A DNA stretch of 64,000 bases from Enoplolaimus lenunculus (lineage: Eukaryota > Nematoda > Enoplea > Enoplida > Thoracostomopsidae). The notes beneath the pieces were generated by a model. That model worked only from the letters and a program-made list of their open reading frames with translations, had not been told where the DNA came from and searched no databases. Each line of letters starts with the position of its first letter. Positions within the stretch are counted from its first letter, which is position 1. The position numbers were made by a program, and so were the translations under genes. Below are positions 1-11,030 of this stretch, one piece after another. The stretch covers positions 248,001 to 312,000 of the forward strand of contig JASANG010003260.1 in NCBI GenBank assembly GCA_030248215.1, read 5' to 3'.

Positions 1-874
1 CGGTGAAAAAACTAACAACACTAATTTTAACGTAACAAAAATCGTGAATTTCAATGTTAACATTAAAACACTTTCGATGCTGTAAAAATCACGGTATCGC
101 GACAATTCGTCACCCGACCACCCGTCAACCGACCCACCGGTCAACCGGCAACTTGTAATCCGAAATTTCATCAACTCAATAACTTGTCGCCCATCAGTTG
201 TTGTATGCTTAGGCTTAGGATTACGCTTAGATTTATTAATAGGCTTTAGAACACTGGTAGGCGACAAGGTGTCGGGCAACGAGCTATCGTAGATTCATAT
301 ATCACAGTCCACATTTTGCAACCATATACGCCAATGTTATACGTATATATATAGTATGTACATAACGCCGGTCAAATGAACTGTCCTTATAAATTTATTG
401 CTGTCATACAAGGGCCAGCCCAGTGGTGGAATAACGGTCAGAAACGTGTTTCTGGTTTTTTGTCTAGACGCTTTTAGAAACTTTTTCAGTTGGTTACACA
501 AGGTCGCCGTTCGCACGTTAACGTTGGAATTTATGAAATCTTGGGTACGCCTCTATTTGCTTATATGCGTCATGTTACAATTAAACATTTGCGCACAGTT
601 TCGCCCCACAGGTTTAGGTAAAGAATTAGGGAAACGTATATGCTTAGGGGCTTTACCGTACATATATGACAAGTGGTACAAGAGCCCACAAATTTCACAT
701 GCCGGTCAAATAGTTGTTGGGTTTATGTTAACCTTGCTTTCGCTACGTAAATGGCGAAATAAGAGCTACCAGAGCTGTAATTGTTGTATATATCTCAAGC
801 TATTAGAATTAAGGTCCTAGACGCTATAGACAATTTCGTAAACAGGACGTGGCGATAATTTGTCACAACAGTGT
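1..874. other. Intergenic, repeat-bearing, no gene recognised
   Basis: No exon of a recognisable family is seen on either strand. A 140-codon open frame at 398-820 on the plus strand has no recognisable domain and no splice context, and I treat it as chance. Positions about 101-285 hold a CTTAGG-core repeat described separately. Confidence 0.5.
101..285. repeat. CTTAGG-core repeat, GTCGCC/GACAA family, copy 1
   Basis: The segment has a left part rich in GTCAACCG/CGTCACCC words, then CAACTTGTAATCCGAAATTT, then a core of degenerate CTTAGG hexamers, and it closes with GGCGACAAGGTGTCGGGCAAC. The same order of words recurs near 24,085-24,235, and a fragment recurs at 18,125-18,190. That recurrence is the evidence that this is a dispersed repeat. 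The termini are not sharply defined and no target duplication was found. Confidence 0.5.
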
Positions 875-1071
875 GGGCTAATGTAAAGAACAGGTGCGGA
901 ACAGTATTATAAGCATATTTCTAACTTAAGCCTAAGCCTATGCAAAAGAATGAGCATATTCTTGAACCTAAACCTAAGCTTAAGCCAAGCAAAAAAATTA
1001 GAGTCTAAAGCTTACGCTTACTCTATTGCAGTCCCACAGAAAAACGTTCCGCCCTTGATCTTTACATGGGC
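875..1071 (+). mobile_element. CTTAGG-core MITE with 8-bp target duplication
   Basis: The element starts GGGCTAATGTAAAGAACAGG and ends CCTTGATCTTTACATGGGC, which are imperfect terminal inverted repeats. AACAGTGT occurs immediately before it (867-874) and immediately after it (1072-1079), an exact 8-bp duplication. The interior is degenerate CCTAAG hexamers. Eight-bp duplications suggest mobilisation by a hAT-type transposase. No coding capacity is present. Confidence 0.85.
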
Positions 1072-1237
1072 AACAGTGTGTAACAAGTAAGGTTTCAAAT
1101 TTCTGAACGGCTGAAGAATCCATGTATAACAACACACTTTGTATCAAAAATCACAATGCGACGGGGTAGGAGTATACATAAAAAGAGATAAAAGGATATA
1201 TCGCCTCAAGAAAACAACACTTTTAATTGGGTCTAGG

Positions 1238-1440
1238 CAGGTTGCAACCGGAATTTCGGTTCCGGTTCCGGCATTTTATCACCTTCTTTAGCGGAACTAA
1301 AAATTCCGGTATTAAAATTTTGTCGCGAGACATTAAGATATTTTACAAAAAAATGACGATAAAAATTTTATAGATTTCATTAATATACGTAGTATGCAAA
1401 CCTTCACAATCGCCGAAAATAAACCATCAAATGTAGCAGA
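1238..1440 (+). mobile_element. Truncated copy of the CAGGGTGCAACCGG hAT-like MITE
   Basis: The left end reads CAGGTTGCAACCGGAATTTC and continues with CCGGTTCCGG words and an A/T-rich body resembling 6,330-6,744. The right half and right terminus are missing, so no target duplication can be scored. Confidence 0.6.
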
Positions 1441-1602
1441 GTTGCAATCGGAAGTAAATTTTGTCGGATCGTGGTAACGCGCCTGGACGGAGACATGTTT
1501 CTACAATTGACAGAAGGCTATAATAGTATAGTAATGGTAGCTGCTTGTGAAATAGTCTTTAATTAATAATAATACACTAGAATTCTATCGAACACTATTA
1601 AG

Positions 1603-1987
1603 CAGGGTGCAACCGTAATTCCGGTTCCGGTATTTTTTCACCTTTCGGTTCCGGTAAATTTTTACCGGATTTAAAAATTCCGGTGTTATAATTTGCCCGT
1701 TTTCTTAACTTTGCTAATTTTTAAGAATGTCTTTTGAAAGCCACTTGTACTCCGAATATAAGCCATTGATGGTGGATTTCACTTCAGTCGATGATGAAAA
1801 TCTAAAATACATCAAATAAAATAAATACCTATGTTCGACTAAGGTTATTTCACAAATACTAGAGCAAAAAATAAGATTAAAATGAAATTTTTGGTGAAAT
1901 ACATTTTTCACTTTCCGGTTCCGGTTCCGGTAAAATTTTCAAATTCCGGTTCCGGTTCCGGTAAATTGTAATTCCGGTTGCACCCTG
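1603..1987 (+). mobile_element. 385-bp hAT-like MITE, CAGGGTGCAACCG ends, copy 1
   Basis: The ends are CAGGGTGCAACCG and its complement CGGTTGCACCCTG, each followed inward by clustered CCGGTTCCGG words. The exact 8-bp direct repeat CTATTAAG flanks it at 1595-1602 and 1988-1995. CAGGG-type termini and 8-bp duplications fit the hAT superfamily. The copy at 11,882-12,266 has the same length in the opposite orientation. On the minus strand (1714-1911) a 65-codon open frame spans the middle, and the sister copy has a matching frame. It is non-autonomous. Confidence 0.92.
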
Positions 1988-2019
1988 CTATTAAGGAATG
2001 TGTTTCATACCGGCAATAT

Positions 2020-2377
2020 AGAGATGTCTCGGCGCCAAGATTTAACCCGGGGCCGGCGCCAGCAAAATACACTAAACTGCAAGTTTTATGAATGTTTTGC
2101 TTCATCGTATACCTGGGAACACGGTACCACTTTTATCATATCACGTCACTCGACATTTTGTTCATACTGCCATGTTGCGAAGTTAGTCTTAGTGCATTTG
2201 TTATTTGCCATATCGCGTCACGCGACATTTTGCCTATTATGGTAATGTAATAAAGTTACTGTGCTGCGGTGGGATTGTGGCTAAATTGTGCCACGGGACA
2301 TTGTTTTTCTGGCACCTTCCATGGTATCGTATGGCACCGGCCTCAGCACCCTTTGGCCCCGGCCCCGGGACATCTCT
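2020..2377. mobile_element. Possible MITE with AGAGATGTC/GACATCTCT ends
   Basis: AGAGATGTC at the left is matched by GACATCTCT at the right, and both are followed inward by GC-rich CCGGGGCCGG-like words. Flanks ACCGGCAAT and ACCGCAAT are similar but not an exact duplication. No other copy is seen in this window, so the call rests on the inverted ends alone. Confidence 0.4.
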
Positions 2378-2607
2378 ACCGCAATGCATACGTACATATT
2401 TAAATTGCTGGGTACGAAGGAGAGCAAAGACCATTTTCACATTGATGTCTTCTTTCCCTTCCACTTATTCCAAAATCTCTCCAACTCACTATTTTTAACA
2501 AGAATTATTACTTTGCCGTGAATAATATTTACGTAACACCAAAATAACAAAAACACAATATATTTAACAAAAACAAATATAAAAAATTGGAAATATTCTA
2601 TTTACTA

Positions 2608-5600
2608 TTATAACATTCGGTTGTCAGTGTTCGCCGATGCAAATACACTTGCAGCAACAATCGATGCAATGTCGACACCTGGCGATGCTGGCGGTGACAC
2701 CATCGTTTTTGCATCTTCGTTTGGAAATTGAGCAGCGATCACGTTGCTACCGTCGTTGTCTTCTCCCAGCGATACGTTTGATTCACAATCACTGGTGATG
2801 CTGGGTCGCAGTGATGATGTCATTTTATTGCATCGCGTCATCGGCGATGACGTTAAATGATGACGATGTTGATGATGAACGACACCTTCGTGAAATCCAC
2901 TGTCGCCACTCGGGATTCGCATCGCCGGTTTATTGTTGTCGAGGACGTTGGCGACGGTCATCGAATCACGAACGACGTCATCGGTGTCGTCATCATTGTC
3001 AATAACGTTATCGCTGCGAGCGATACTGATCGGTCGCGGTGCTGTAGATGCTGCTGCGTGTGATAACGACATCGACATTGGCGGTGACGTTTCGGAGGCA
3101 TCATCAACGACTGTGTATTGTGTTGTTGTAGCGGTTGAGCTGTAATTTTGGTGGCATCGGTTAGGCGGACTTGGTCGTTCGCTGTTGTTAGAAATTTTGC
3201 AGCTATCGTCACTTTCAATGCTTTGGTGTTGGATGTTGTCATTGTGACGACGATGGTGATGAATGACAAACGGTTCTGGTGGTAGACACAGCGACGCAAC
3301 AACCGATGACGCCACTGCGGCAGCGTGTTCGTCGTCCATAGCCGTATTGCTTTTACCGTTCGCTGATGTCATAGTCGTCGATGACGTCATTGCTCGAGGA
3401 TTGACAAGCGAATCGTCGAATACAGACGATGACGATGACGTCGATCTGAGCCATGACATCCGCCATGACGGCGGCGTTGAGCATCGTTCGTGATCGATGT
3501 CGTCGTCGTCGCTGTTGTGTATCGATTGCTGCTGGATGTTGTTGTTTCTGTTGTTTAAAGCAACACCAGCAGTTGATGGTTGTTCGGCGACCGGTTGCAA
3601 CGACAACAACAACGACGCAGTGATCGCGTCGTGATCGACGCTGTCCGAGTCGACGAATCGAGCGATCGCCGACGATAATGACGGTGACTTCATCGTCCCA
3701 TGATGGCGTCCTGAGGACGATGATGTCATCGTTTGATGCCGCCGGTGTGAGTTATTTATTTTTTCGCTCGGAGGTACTGCTAGAGATGTCTCCTCATAGC
3801 CGTTGTCGCTCGCCGTCGAATTGGCTCGACGTTTCTGGCTTGTAGACGTCGTACTGGTGGTCGCTGACGGCGCACCAGAAGCCGCAGTTGAGCACCGCTG
3901 TGAAATACTATGACTGCTAGGCTGCGGATGGCCTGTTCTATCGATTAAATTATTGTTGTCGTCGTCGTCATCGTCGTCTTCGTATTTGGGTGGCGAGACA
4001 GACCGCAGTCGTGGTAGTAGAGGCCGACCATGTCGTAGGGACTCGAGTTTGCGCGCAGTAGAAAAATCGGAAGATTTATTAGTTGTTGATGTTGTCGTCC
4101 GTTGCTCATTCTTTTCTCGGCTGTGTTTTCTACTGCTTCTTGTGCTGGCTTTGCACGAGTTTTCCTTGTCGTTATCATCACAAACGGCTGTCGTGGTGTG
4201 GTTTTCCAGCTGTTCGGTCTTGCATGTGGTACTGTAATGTAATTCGCCATTCGTTGCCTCGATGTTTTCCACATTTTGATTTCTTTGATGATTTTCGTTT
4301 TGTCTTTTTTGTTCACTTTGTTTTTCGTCAGCTTCTTTTTTGACTTCTTCTTCCTCTTCTTCTTCACTTTCTTGATCGTCGTCGTCTTCTTCCTCTTCTT
4401 CTGCGATGCCTTCAGCGATCAGATAAACATCGGGCAAATAGTTGACCGGTCGCGCTGGCGAATAAAACTGACCGCAACGGTTCGCCGGACTGCTCAAGTA
4501 GTCGCGGATCCATCCAGAATGCGGTGTGGTGCCGTGAGTTGGAACAAATACGACGCTACTTCGAATGGAGCTATATTGTGACGTTGGGAGTGTGGTCTGT
4601 TTACCGTCTGGAAGAACAGAAGAATTAGGGGATGAAGACCGTTTCCGCTCTATCGCAACAGGAGCACCAGGAGGTGGCTGGATTCCTGTTGCTTTAAGCT
4701 GGCCAAGTTCAATCTCGTAGTCGATAAGTTGACGCCAAAAACCAAGATTCGGGCGGACAACGGGGCGTGAACGGCTCAAATGGTTGTACGCGTCGCGAAG
4801 AGAGTAATGACAATATTTCATCAGATAAGCCAGACACAGCGTCGCTGCGCGGCTTGTACCGGCAACGTCGTAGATAAGCGTGCGACCGCCTTCAGCTCTG
4901 CAATTTTTAAGACAATTTCACAACAGCTGTATTCTCAACCGTTAGACTGCCTACAGTTGTGGATTTCGAAATTTGCACACGAGTATTGACAAATTACTAC
5001 TTATATACCGATGTAAATAATTATCTGTATAATTCAAATAAATCAGTGCGCTGCACACTATCACCTCAAAAGTCACCTGGTGTACGCATGATATTGTGGA
5101 ATTTGCATTTGTTCACAAGGTTGTGATCAATGTTGAACATATTTGAAAATACGGATACCTAATGGCTATCTACCGTGATAGTCAATCGCTCTCGGCTGTG
5201 TCAAGTCGTTCCTAACCGGACAAAGAGGTGATATCCGGATTTTTGATCCTCGGCCGGACCTGGGCCAGCGATGGAGGTCCTCCCAAACTCGTGAGCGAAC
5301 CGAGCGAGAAGTCAGACGAATTTTAAAACTTCAGCGGTTTTTGTTTCCAGGGTGGGGGCTCGTTTAGGGGTGCCTCCCTCAAATGGGTGTGTATGGGGGG
5401 TGGCTGCTCCGGCACTGATCTCAGCTCCGTGTCATTTTCACGCACCGTTGTGTGTGTATCATATCGGCAACCGTATCGAAATGCTTCGATGCATCTTGAT
5501 CTGCACGGTCTGACAACCAAAGCTTTTGAACGATAACCCCAGGAACAAAAACCGATTGCGCTTCAACGGTCGCGTTAATGACGTACGTGATGCCGTAGTC

Positions 5601-7275
5601 GACAATTAGCGATGGATTCGCCACTGCGAATATCCCACCGATGTATAAATGATCGTTGATCTGAAATATGAATCGAATTTAAGGCCCATGTATAGAACAG
5701 GGCCGGAACAGTAGTGTAAGCATATTCCTAAGCCTAAGCCTAAGCCTAAGCCTTAGCAAAAAAATTAGTCTAAAGCTTAAACTGACTCTATTATAGCCCG
5801 TCCGGAAAACGATCCGGCCCTGTTCTATACGTGGGCTGAATTTAAAGTTATGGTTGTGTAGACACGGCAAGTTGAAATATTTAAAATTGTTCGACAAAAT
5901 TTGTAGTATTTTTTCCTAAATTCAAATTCTGCGATGGCTTCGCCACTGCGAACGTCCCATTTGCTAATTTAAGGCTCGTGTACACTTGCTTCCTCTAGAT
6001 TTAGGTTTAGGGTTAGGCTTAGGATAAGGCTTACCTATGCCTAAAAGCAGAATCCTAACCCGATTCGTAAGCATAAAGCTTAACTCTACGCTTAAGCCAA
6101 AGGCTTAAACTTTAATGTAGGGGAAATCTGCAAGAGCCAAATTTAGAACTTGTGCCGGTGGGTGTCCCATTTGTAGAACAGTGTTATATTACAAGGTGGC
6201 GTGGCCGTGATTGTTGTAATAAGGATTGAGGGGAGTTTGTAAAACATACATAGTAAGTAGAATGTGGAAAGTGGATGCAGGTCCGTAGAATATAGCAGCA
6301 CTAGTGATGCAAAATAAATACGTAGCTGTTAGGATGCAACCGGATTTCCGGTTCTGGTTCCGGCATTTTTTCACTTTCCGGTTTCGGCTCCGGTAAATTC
6401 GTACCTGAATTAAAAATTCCGGTATTAAAATTTGGTCAGTGGAAATGAAGTTATTTTACTAAAAAATGACGTGAAAAATAGAAACATATTTCATTAGTAT
6501 AGTACGCAAACCTTGACAATCGCCGAAAATAAACCATCGAAGGTAGATTTCGCTTTATGAAAATCTAAAATACCGTAGATAAAGTGAATACCTATGTCCA
6601 ATTAGGGTTATTTCACCAATAATATTGCGAAAAAGAAAATTAAAATGAATTTTTCGGTGACGTATATTTTTCATTTTCCGGTTCAGTTTCCGGTAACTTT
6701 TTCAAATTCCGGTTCCGGTAAATTATAATTCCCGCTGCATCCTGGTAGGTGTGAATGAAAAAAAAAACGATTGTTGGAGCTCGCGTTGATTTTTTGGTTA
6801 AGTCGCGTCCGGCTTAAACTCAAGAAATTCGCAGGGCTTTAAGTTTGGACCGGTTTAACTAAAAAATCTGACTTTGAGCCCCCACCTACGTATCTACGTA
6901 CGGGTGGATCATAGCGGAAACAAAGAAGACCGCGGCCTCAGTCCCTGCGTCTTCAACGGCATCGTGGCTAGTGCTATCATAGCTGAAAAATTTGAATGGA
7001 GAAGTATATTTTTCACCGTATATTTTTATCATTAACCCCTTTTTGAGGCACGTGAGACGAATCGGTCTCGATGCATTTGTTGGTGGTCCACGATGTATCC
7101 ATGTATCTACAACACGTACCTGAGTGACTCGAGCCCAACGAGGGTTGAGCTTAGTTGCGCCGCCACTGCTTGCTTTGCCAAATGACGATGATGCTGTTGA
7201 TAATGACGTCATCGGTGACGTGATATTGTAGTTTGAAAAGGCTCGATTGACCGGCGATCTTGGGATTTCCATCAT
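2608..7275 (-). CDS. DUSP14/18-like dual-specificity phosphatase fold, predicted pseudophosphatase
   Basis: Three exons join in frame on the minus strand: 7275-7120, 5660-5446 and 4897-2608 (stop 2610-2608), giving 886 residues. The introns are GTACGT..CAG and GTGCGT..CAG. Residues about 44-190 form the phosphatase domain: WARVTQ, LYIGGIFAVANPS, GITYVINAT, an Asp at 103 where the general acid lies, FDTVADMIH, then LAYLMKY and the RPNLGFWRQLIDYE motif typical of DUSP14/18/21. The P-loop reads IYDVAGTSRA. Family members have HC-x5-R, but here Tyr133-Asp134 (codons 4872-4867) replace His-Cys while Arg140 is kept, so the catalytic nucleophile is absent. YLPDVY (277-282) resembles the PDVYEKE tail motif of DUSP14. 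The remaining roughly 600 residues are low complexity: an acidic block near 289-310, then Ser/Thr, Asp, Asn and His runs. It may bind phosphoproteins or scaffold MAP-kinase signalling, as other dead phosphatases do; that part is inference. Confidence 0.85.
5683..5837 (-). mobile_element. CTTAGG-core MITE (GGCCCATGTATAG type) in the DUSP-like intron
   Basis: The left end is GGCCCATGTATAGAACAGGG and the right end is its near complement ending CTATACGTGGGCT. The exact 8-bp repeat GAATTTAA flanks it at 5675-5682 and 5838-5845. The core holds CCTAAG hexamers. It lies in the first intron of the DUSP-like gene, 22 bp from the 3' splice site at 5661, so it occupies the normal branch-point zone. Confidence 0.9.
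5965..6135. repeat. Degenerate CTTAGG-core repeat
   Basis: TTAGGTTTAGGGTTAGGCTTAGG runs, split by CCTAAAAGC words and followed by AAGCCAAAGGCTTAAAC, match the interior of the CTTAGG-core elements. The ends AAGGCTCGTGTACAC and CTGCAAGAGCC are only weakly inverted, so this is an old or different subfamily. It lies in the DUSP-like intron. Confidence 0.45.
6330..6744 (+). mobile_element. Diverged hAT-like MITE, GGATGCAACCGG ends
   Basis: The element begins TAGGATGCAACCGG and ends GCTGCATCCTG, with CCGGTT words inside both ends and the same A/T-rich body as 1,603-1,987. Flanks GTAGCTGT (6322-6329) and GTAGGTGT (6745-6752) match at seven of eight positions. It is older than the two 385-bp copies. 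It sits in the first intron of the DUSP-like gene. Confidence 0.75.
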
Positions 7276-7348
7276 TTTTAGTCCAGTGAATTTTTTTAAA
7301 AATTCGTGACAATCTATATTTTAAATTGATAGGAAATCACCATGCGCG

Positions 7349-7415
7349 TTGTTGTTTGTTTGTTTTGTTTGTTTGTTTGTTTTTTCTTTGTTTCTTTGTT
7401 TGTTTGTTTCTTTGT
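7349..7415. repeat. TTTG simple repeat
   Basis: About 65 bp of TTTG units with a few interruptions lies just upstream of the start codon of the minus-strand DUSP-like gene, in what would be its 5' UTR or promoter. No function is implied. Confidence 0.8.
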
Positions 7416-8110
7416 AGTAGCAGCTTTTTTGTGGTTATTTTTTATTGTTGTAGATGCTTTTTCGGGCGTTTAGCCAATTTGACTGAAATCAAGTCTTCGA
7501 TGAGTAGAACGTTGTCGTATAAATTGATTGCTCGTGCGAATATTATTCACCGAAATCCCAAATCGACATCGTATATTTACAATATGTTAAATTTTTAACA
7601 CAATTCGTTTATGTATCGAACGAATAGCACCGGTTTGTGTGTTAAAAAATTAAAACAATCGTATGGTTTACTGATAACACGAATAGGGTATGTAGGCAAA
7701 GTTCTATACTGGATAGGACCGAAAAAAATGATTTCGTGGTTACAATATACTGCAAATTACGCGTTGTGATAAGCATATTTTTTTCTGGCAAATGATTTGG
7801 TTTGACGTAAGCTCCTTTGTGTATCACGGGATTATATCTGTATGTAATTTAGTTTATTTTATTATTTTTATTACATTTACATATATATTACAATCTGATT
7901 AGTTGTACTGTTATTTTAAGCAGTATATATATGTTGTATATATTAATTGATTACGCTTTGTTACTATGCAGCTGAAAGGATTTGTATGTATAGTAAGGTT
8001 AGGCACCACATCAAAATTGTCGGGCCGACAATCCATGTACAAATGTGGCCCACGCACATCGTATATATAATATACGTATTTATATGTATATATACGTATA
8101 TATCTATATA
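7416..8110. other. A/T-rich intergenic stretch
   Basis: The stretch holds A/T-rich sequence with TATATA runs near 7,880 and 8,060-8,110. I see no exon, RNA gene or element ends here. It contains the presumed promoter side of the DUSP-like gene, but no clear core promoter motif could be assigned. Confidence 0.4.
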
Positions 8111-8380
8111 TGTCGTAGGCTAATCTGCTATTAAGGTCAATTACCATTTGGCTTTGGCCAATCTGCTATTCGAAGCAAATAGCAGTTTGGCCAAGCCAAA
8201 TAGCGATTGTGAGACGTCGCAAAACAGCAGTAATGTAAGACCAGTGCTGATTGGTGAACGGTATTGTGTCTGTCTCTAAATAATCAAATCTGGTTGGTCT
8301 GTAGGTTCAGTTGCAGTTTAGCCCAGGCCAAACTGCTATTACATAAGATTAGTACACGAGTGGCACATTTGCCTACGACA
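8111..8380. mobile_element. MITE with TGTCGTAGGC ends, copy 1
   Basis: TGTCGTAGGCTAATCTGCTA at the left is matched by an inverted GGCACATTTGCCTACGACA at the right. The interior carries several mutually inverted words (AAATAGCAGTTTGGCC and GGCCAAACTGCTATT), so the strand can fold back on itself. A second copy lies at 14,872-15,069. The target duplication is not clear. Confidence 0.65.
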
Positions 8381-8389
8381 CATAAATAC

Positions 8390-8830
8390 TACAGATTCGT
8401 CCGATTCCGGTTAAAATTGCGGCAAAATTTGACTTCCGATTCCTATTCCGGCTGACTGCTGTTCCGATGCCGGAATTCTGATTTTTCGATTATGAGTTTT
8501 TAAGATGATTGAACTTAGATTTTATTTGTTTCGTTCTGTTTCGTTCATTTGCAATTATTTTGTTGGTTTTTTGTTAGTAACTATTCCGAGTTGTTACGCG
8601 TATTCCGTCAGGTATATAAACAATTTTTACTGAAACCGTAAACAGTTTACGGAAACAGGCATACTGCAGCAAAAGTTAAGTGATACACCTTTAACTTTTT
8701 AATAGAATCACTAAAACTTGATTCCGATTCCGATTCCGACTGAAAAATTTGATTCCGATTCCAATTCCGTTTCCGACTGAAAAATTTGATTCCGATTCCA
8801 ATTCCGTTTCCGACTATGCTTTCTGGCTCT
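8390..8830. repeat. Decayed GATTCC/CCGATTCC-rich repeat
   Basis: Many GATTCCGATTCC words occur, including a roughly 37-bp unit repeated in tandem near 8,735-8,815. The words resemble the CCGGTTCCGG ends of the hAT-like elements but with C-to-T changes, so this may be a decayed relative. Confidence 0.45.
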
Positions 8831-9589
8831 AATTCTGTTATTCGGTATTTCGATATAGACTCACCCTATTCGAAACATGTAACGATGGCAGGGGAAGAAT
8901 ATGGAACGGGGGTAACATGGGACTCGGAAATACGGAAAAATTCCGGTATTCAATATTACGATATCCAGGCTCTCTCTGACCCTACTCGAAAAGCGTAAAC
9001 AAAAGCTGGGGAGGGAGAAGAAGAATTTATGGTAGGGAAAACCATGGCACTCAACAAGAAGGGAAATATCGCGGGGGGACAATATGTGGCGCAGGGCTGT
9101 GGGACCCTATGTATCATGGGCGCTCTCAGCTTTACTATAATACAGATTAACGCGGAACAGAGTGTATTGATATGGAAAATGCACTTCAGCTTTATAAAGT
9201 TACAGCAAGCCAGTTTGCTGTATATAATTGTTATTCAGTGAGGAATTTGTGTTAGAGCGTCGACAATTCTACTAAATCAATAGATGTAGGCATACGAGCA
9301 AACAAAAAAATTAAAAAATTATACTCTAAATTTAACAATGCATTGTAAAAAGTTTGAAGTTTTTTCTAAAAAATTACGACAATAGTTTAAAATTCTGGGA
9401 CCGAAGGCCGACGAACAATTGGCCGGTCGGACTGTGATGGCCGCTGGATAAAACGCCGTCTGGGCCATAGGCCGCCTGGACCATAGGCCGCCTGGTCCAA
9501 CGAAAGGCTCTTGCAGATGAGCAAAGACTCAGCCAGTAGAGCAGGATTGTTTCACAGTTACACCTTCACTTCGTTGTCCCTGGAACGGT
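8831..9589. other. No gene recognised
   Basis: Only short open frames without recognisable domains are seen. A short tandem word, CCATAGGCCGCCTGG, repeats at about 9,465-9,500. Confidence 0.4.
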
Positions 9590-9745
9590 CCCGTAGTCGC
9601 GCAGTTATAAAAGGGCCACGGTGGGCTGGCTTTCGTGGCAAATTTACAACTTTGCCTGCAAAGTCATCGAAAACCATTGTATACCCCCTGCTGAAATATT
9701 TTTAGCCCCCTTTAGCAAAAGTGAGCTGGCTACGAGTGTGCCCTG
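9590..9745 (+). mobile_element. Diverged GTAGCC-family element
   Basis: The segment shares CTTTGCCTGCAAAGTCA, ACCCCCTGCTGAAATATTTT and GAGCTGGCTACGAG with the better copies at 10,509-10,670 and 10,866-11,030. The left end is eroded. Confidence 0.45.
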
Positions 9746-10508
9746 CCGCCCTCGTCGGACATCCATCAGCGTAAACATCGGCATACGAATGCAGTCAATT
9801 TAGTGCCACAAACCATGGAATTGTTAATAGTGTATATGTAAAAAGGGGTAAGGAAAAGTTTCAGAACGTTTTTTATTAATTTTTTCAATGCAAATGTTCA
9901 TTTTTACTTCCTGTTCCTGTAGTTGCGATCCCGTCTTATCGATTGGCTTCTAATAGTCGAATGTTGTTGACTTGAAAATATTTCCTGATAAAACTTGTGG
10001 AGTTCGTCTGCCCATTCGTCATATTTTACTCAACGCACATGTTTTTGTGGACCTTGGAAAACTGACTTGTTGGTTTAACCAAATAACACACCAGCCGGCA
10101 AAAAATCGTATTGTAATAAATTAGCGTTTAAACAAATTGCTCGATGTATATATTGCTGCAACACAATGAAATATTGCCAATAGTTGCGCTTGCGCAGGCT
10201 GTTGTGCAATGTTTGCTAGTGTAAAGTTGCACAATTACCCAGTAAATTTCGTTGGGAACGGATATCAACTATGGATCTTTGGCGGGACGCATGAAAGTAT
10301 GTTGTTTCACCATCCGTTACGTTATACCTTCGTACAGAGTATACCTCTAAGACCACCACCCCCCTTCCCGCCCGGTTTACAATTGCCAATGATACCAGTG
10401 TCCCACCGTTGTCAAAAAGTAGTAAACCCAGTGTGTACAGCTTACTACGTCGGTGTTTTAAGTAACTTTTAACAATAAAGACTTACAGTTGGATCGAAAT
10501 GCGCGGGC
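9746..10508. other. No gene recognised
   Basis: Intergenic sequence with no supported exon on either strand. An 87-codon open frame at 10,209-10,472 has no recognisable features. Confidence 0.4.
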
Positions 10509-10670
10509 CCGTAGCCAAGAGGGGGCCCATGGAGGATCAGCCCCCCCTGTAAAAATTTTGCCTCTTCCCTAGAAGGTTTTTAACCTTGTTGCTTGTAAGT
10601 AACTGAAAACCTTTTAAATGCCCCTCCTGAAAACTTTTTAGCCCCCCTATAGCAAGGTTGGCTGCTACGT
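10509..10670 (+). mobile_element. GTAGCC-family MITE, copy 1
   Basis: The order of words is CCGTAGCCAAGAGGGGGC, then TAACCTTGTTGCTTGTAAGT, then AATGCCCCTCCTGAAAACTT, then TAGCAAGGTTGGCTGCTACG. The copy at 10,866-11,030 matches along its length in the same orientation. The outermost TAGCC/GGCTA words are inverted. It looks like a short non-autonomous DNA element. Confidence 0.6.
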
Positions 10671-10865
10671 GCCTGTCGAAATGCAATAGGTGATCGGAAA
10701 AAAGCTTCACGATGGGCATTGCGGGGGATATGACGTAACGTAGAACAAGCCGGCGTAAAAACTGTTCCAGGGGGGAAGCTGGAATTTTTCAAATGTATGC
10801 GACATTGTCTCCCGCCAGTGGAGCGGGCCCACCATCGGACTATACGAACGAATCTGCCAGTCGAG

Positions 10866-11030
10866 CTCGTAGCCAAGGGGGGGCATGGGGGGCCTCAGGC
10901 CCGCTGGATAAATTTTGCCCCCTCACCCTGGGAAATTTTCAAACTTTGCTTGCAAGTCAACAAAATCGCTTGAATGCCCCTCCTGAACTGGTTTTAGCCC
11001 CCTACCCTAGCAAGATGAGCAGGCTACGAG
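10866..11030 (+). mobile_element. GTAGCC-family MITE, copy 2
   Basis: Terminal CTCGTAGCC and GGCTACGAG form a perfect 9-bp inverted pair. The body matches 10,509-10,670, with CCCCTCCTGAACTGGTTTTA and AGCAAGATGAGCAGGCTACG. Other copies lie near 9,590 and 17,375. No coding capacity is present. Confidence 0.7.

Noticed and set aside
398-820. 140-codon plus-strand open frame
   Set aside because: It has no recognisable domain, its composition looks like translated intergenic DNA, and no splice or promoter context is visible.
1714-1911. 65-codon frame in the 385-bp MITE as a real gene
   Set aside because: The paired copy differs at about ten of 65 residues with no sign of constraint, and no domain is recognisable.
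3900-4600. Plus-strand open frames opposite the DUSP-like tail
   Set aside because: They are antisense shadows of the low-complexity exon and show only Ser/Phe/Leu runs.
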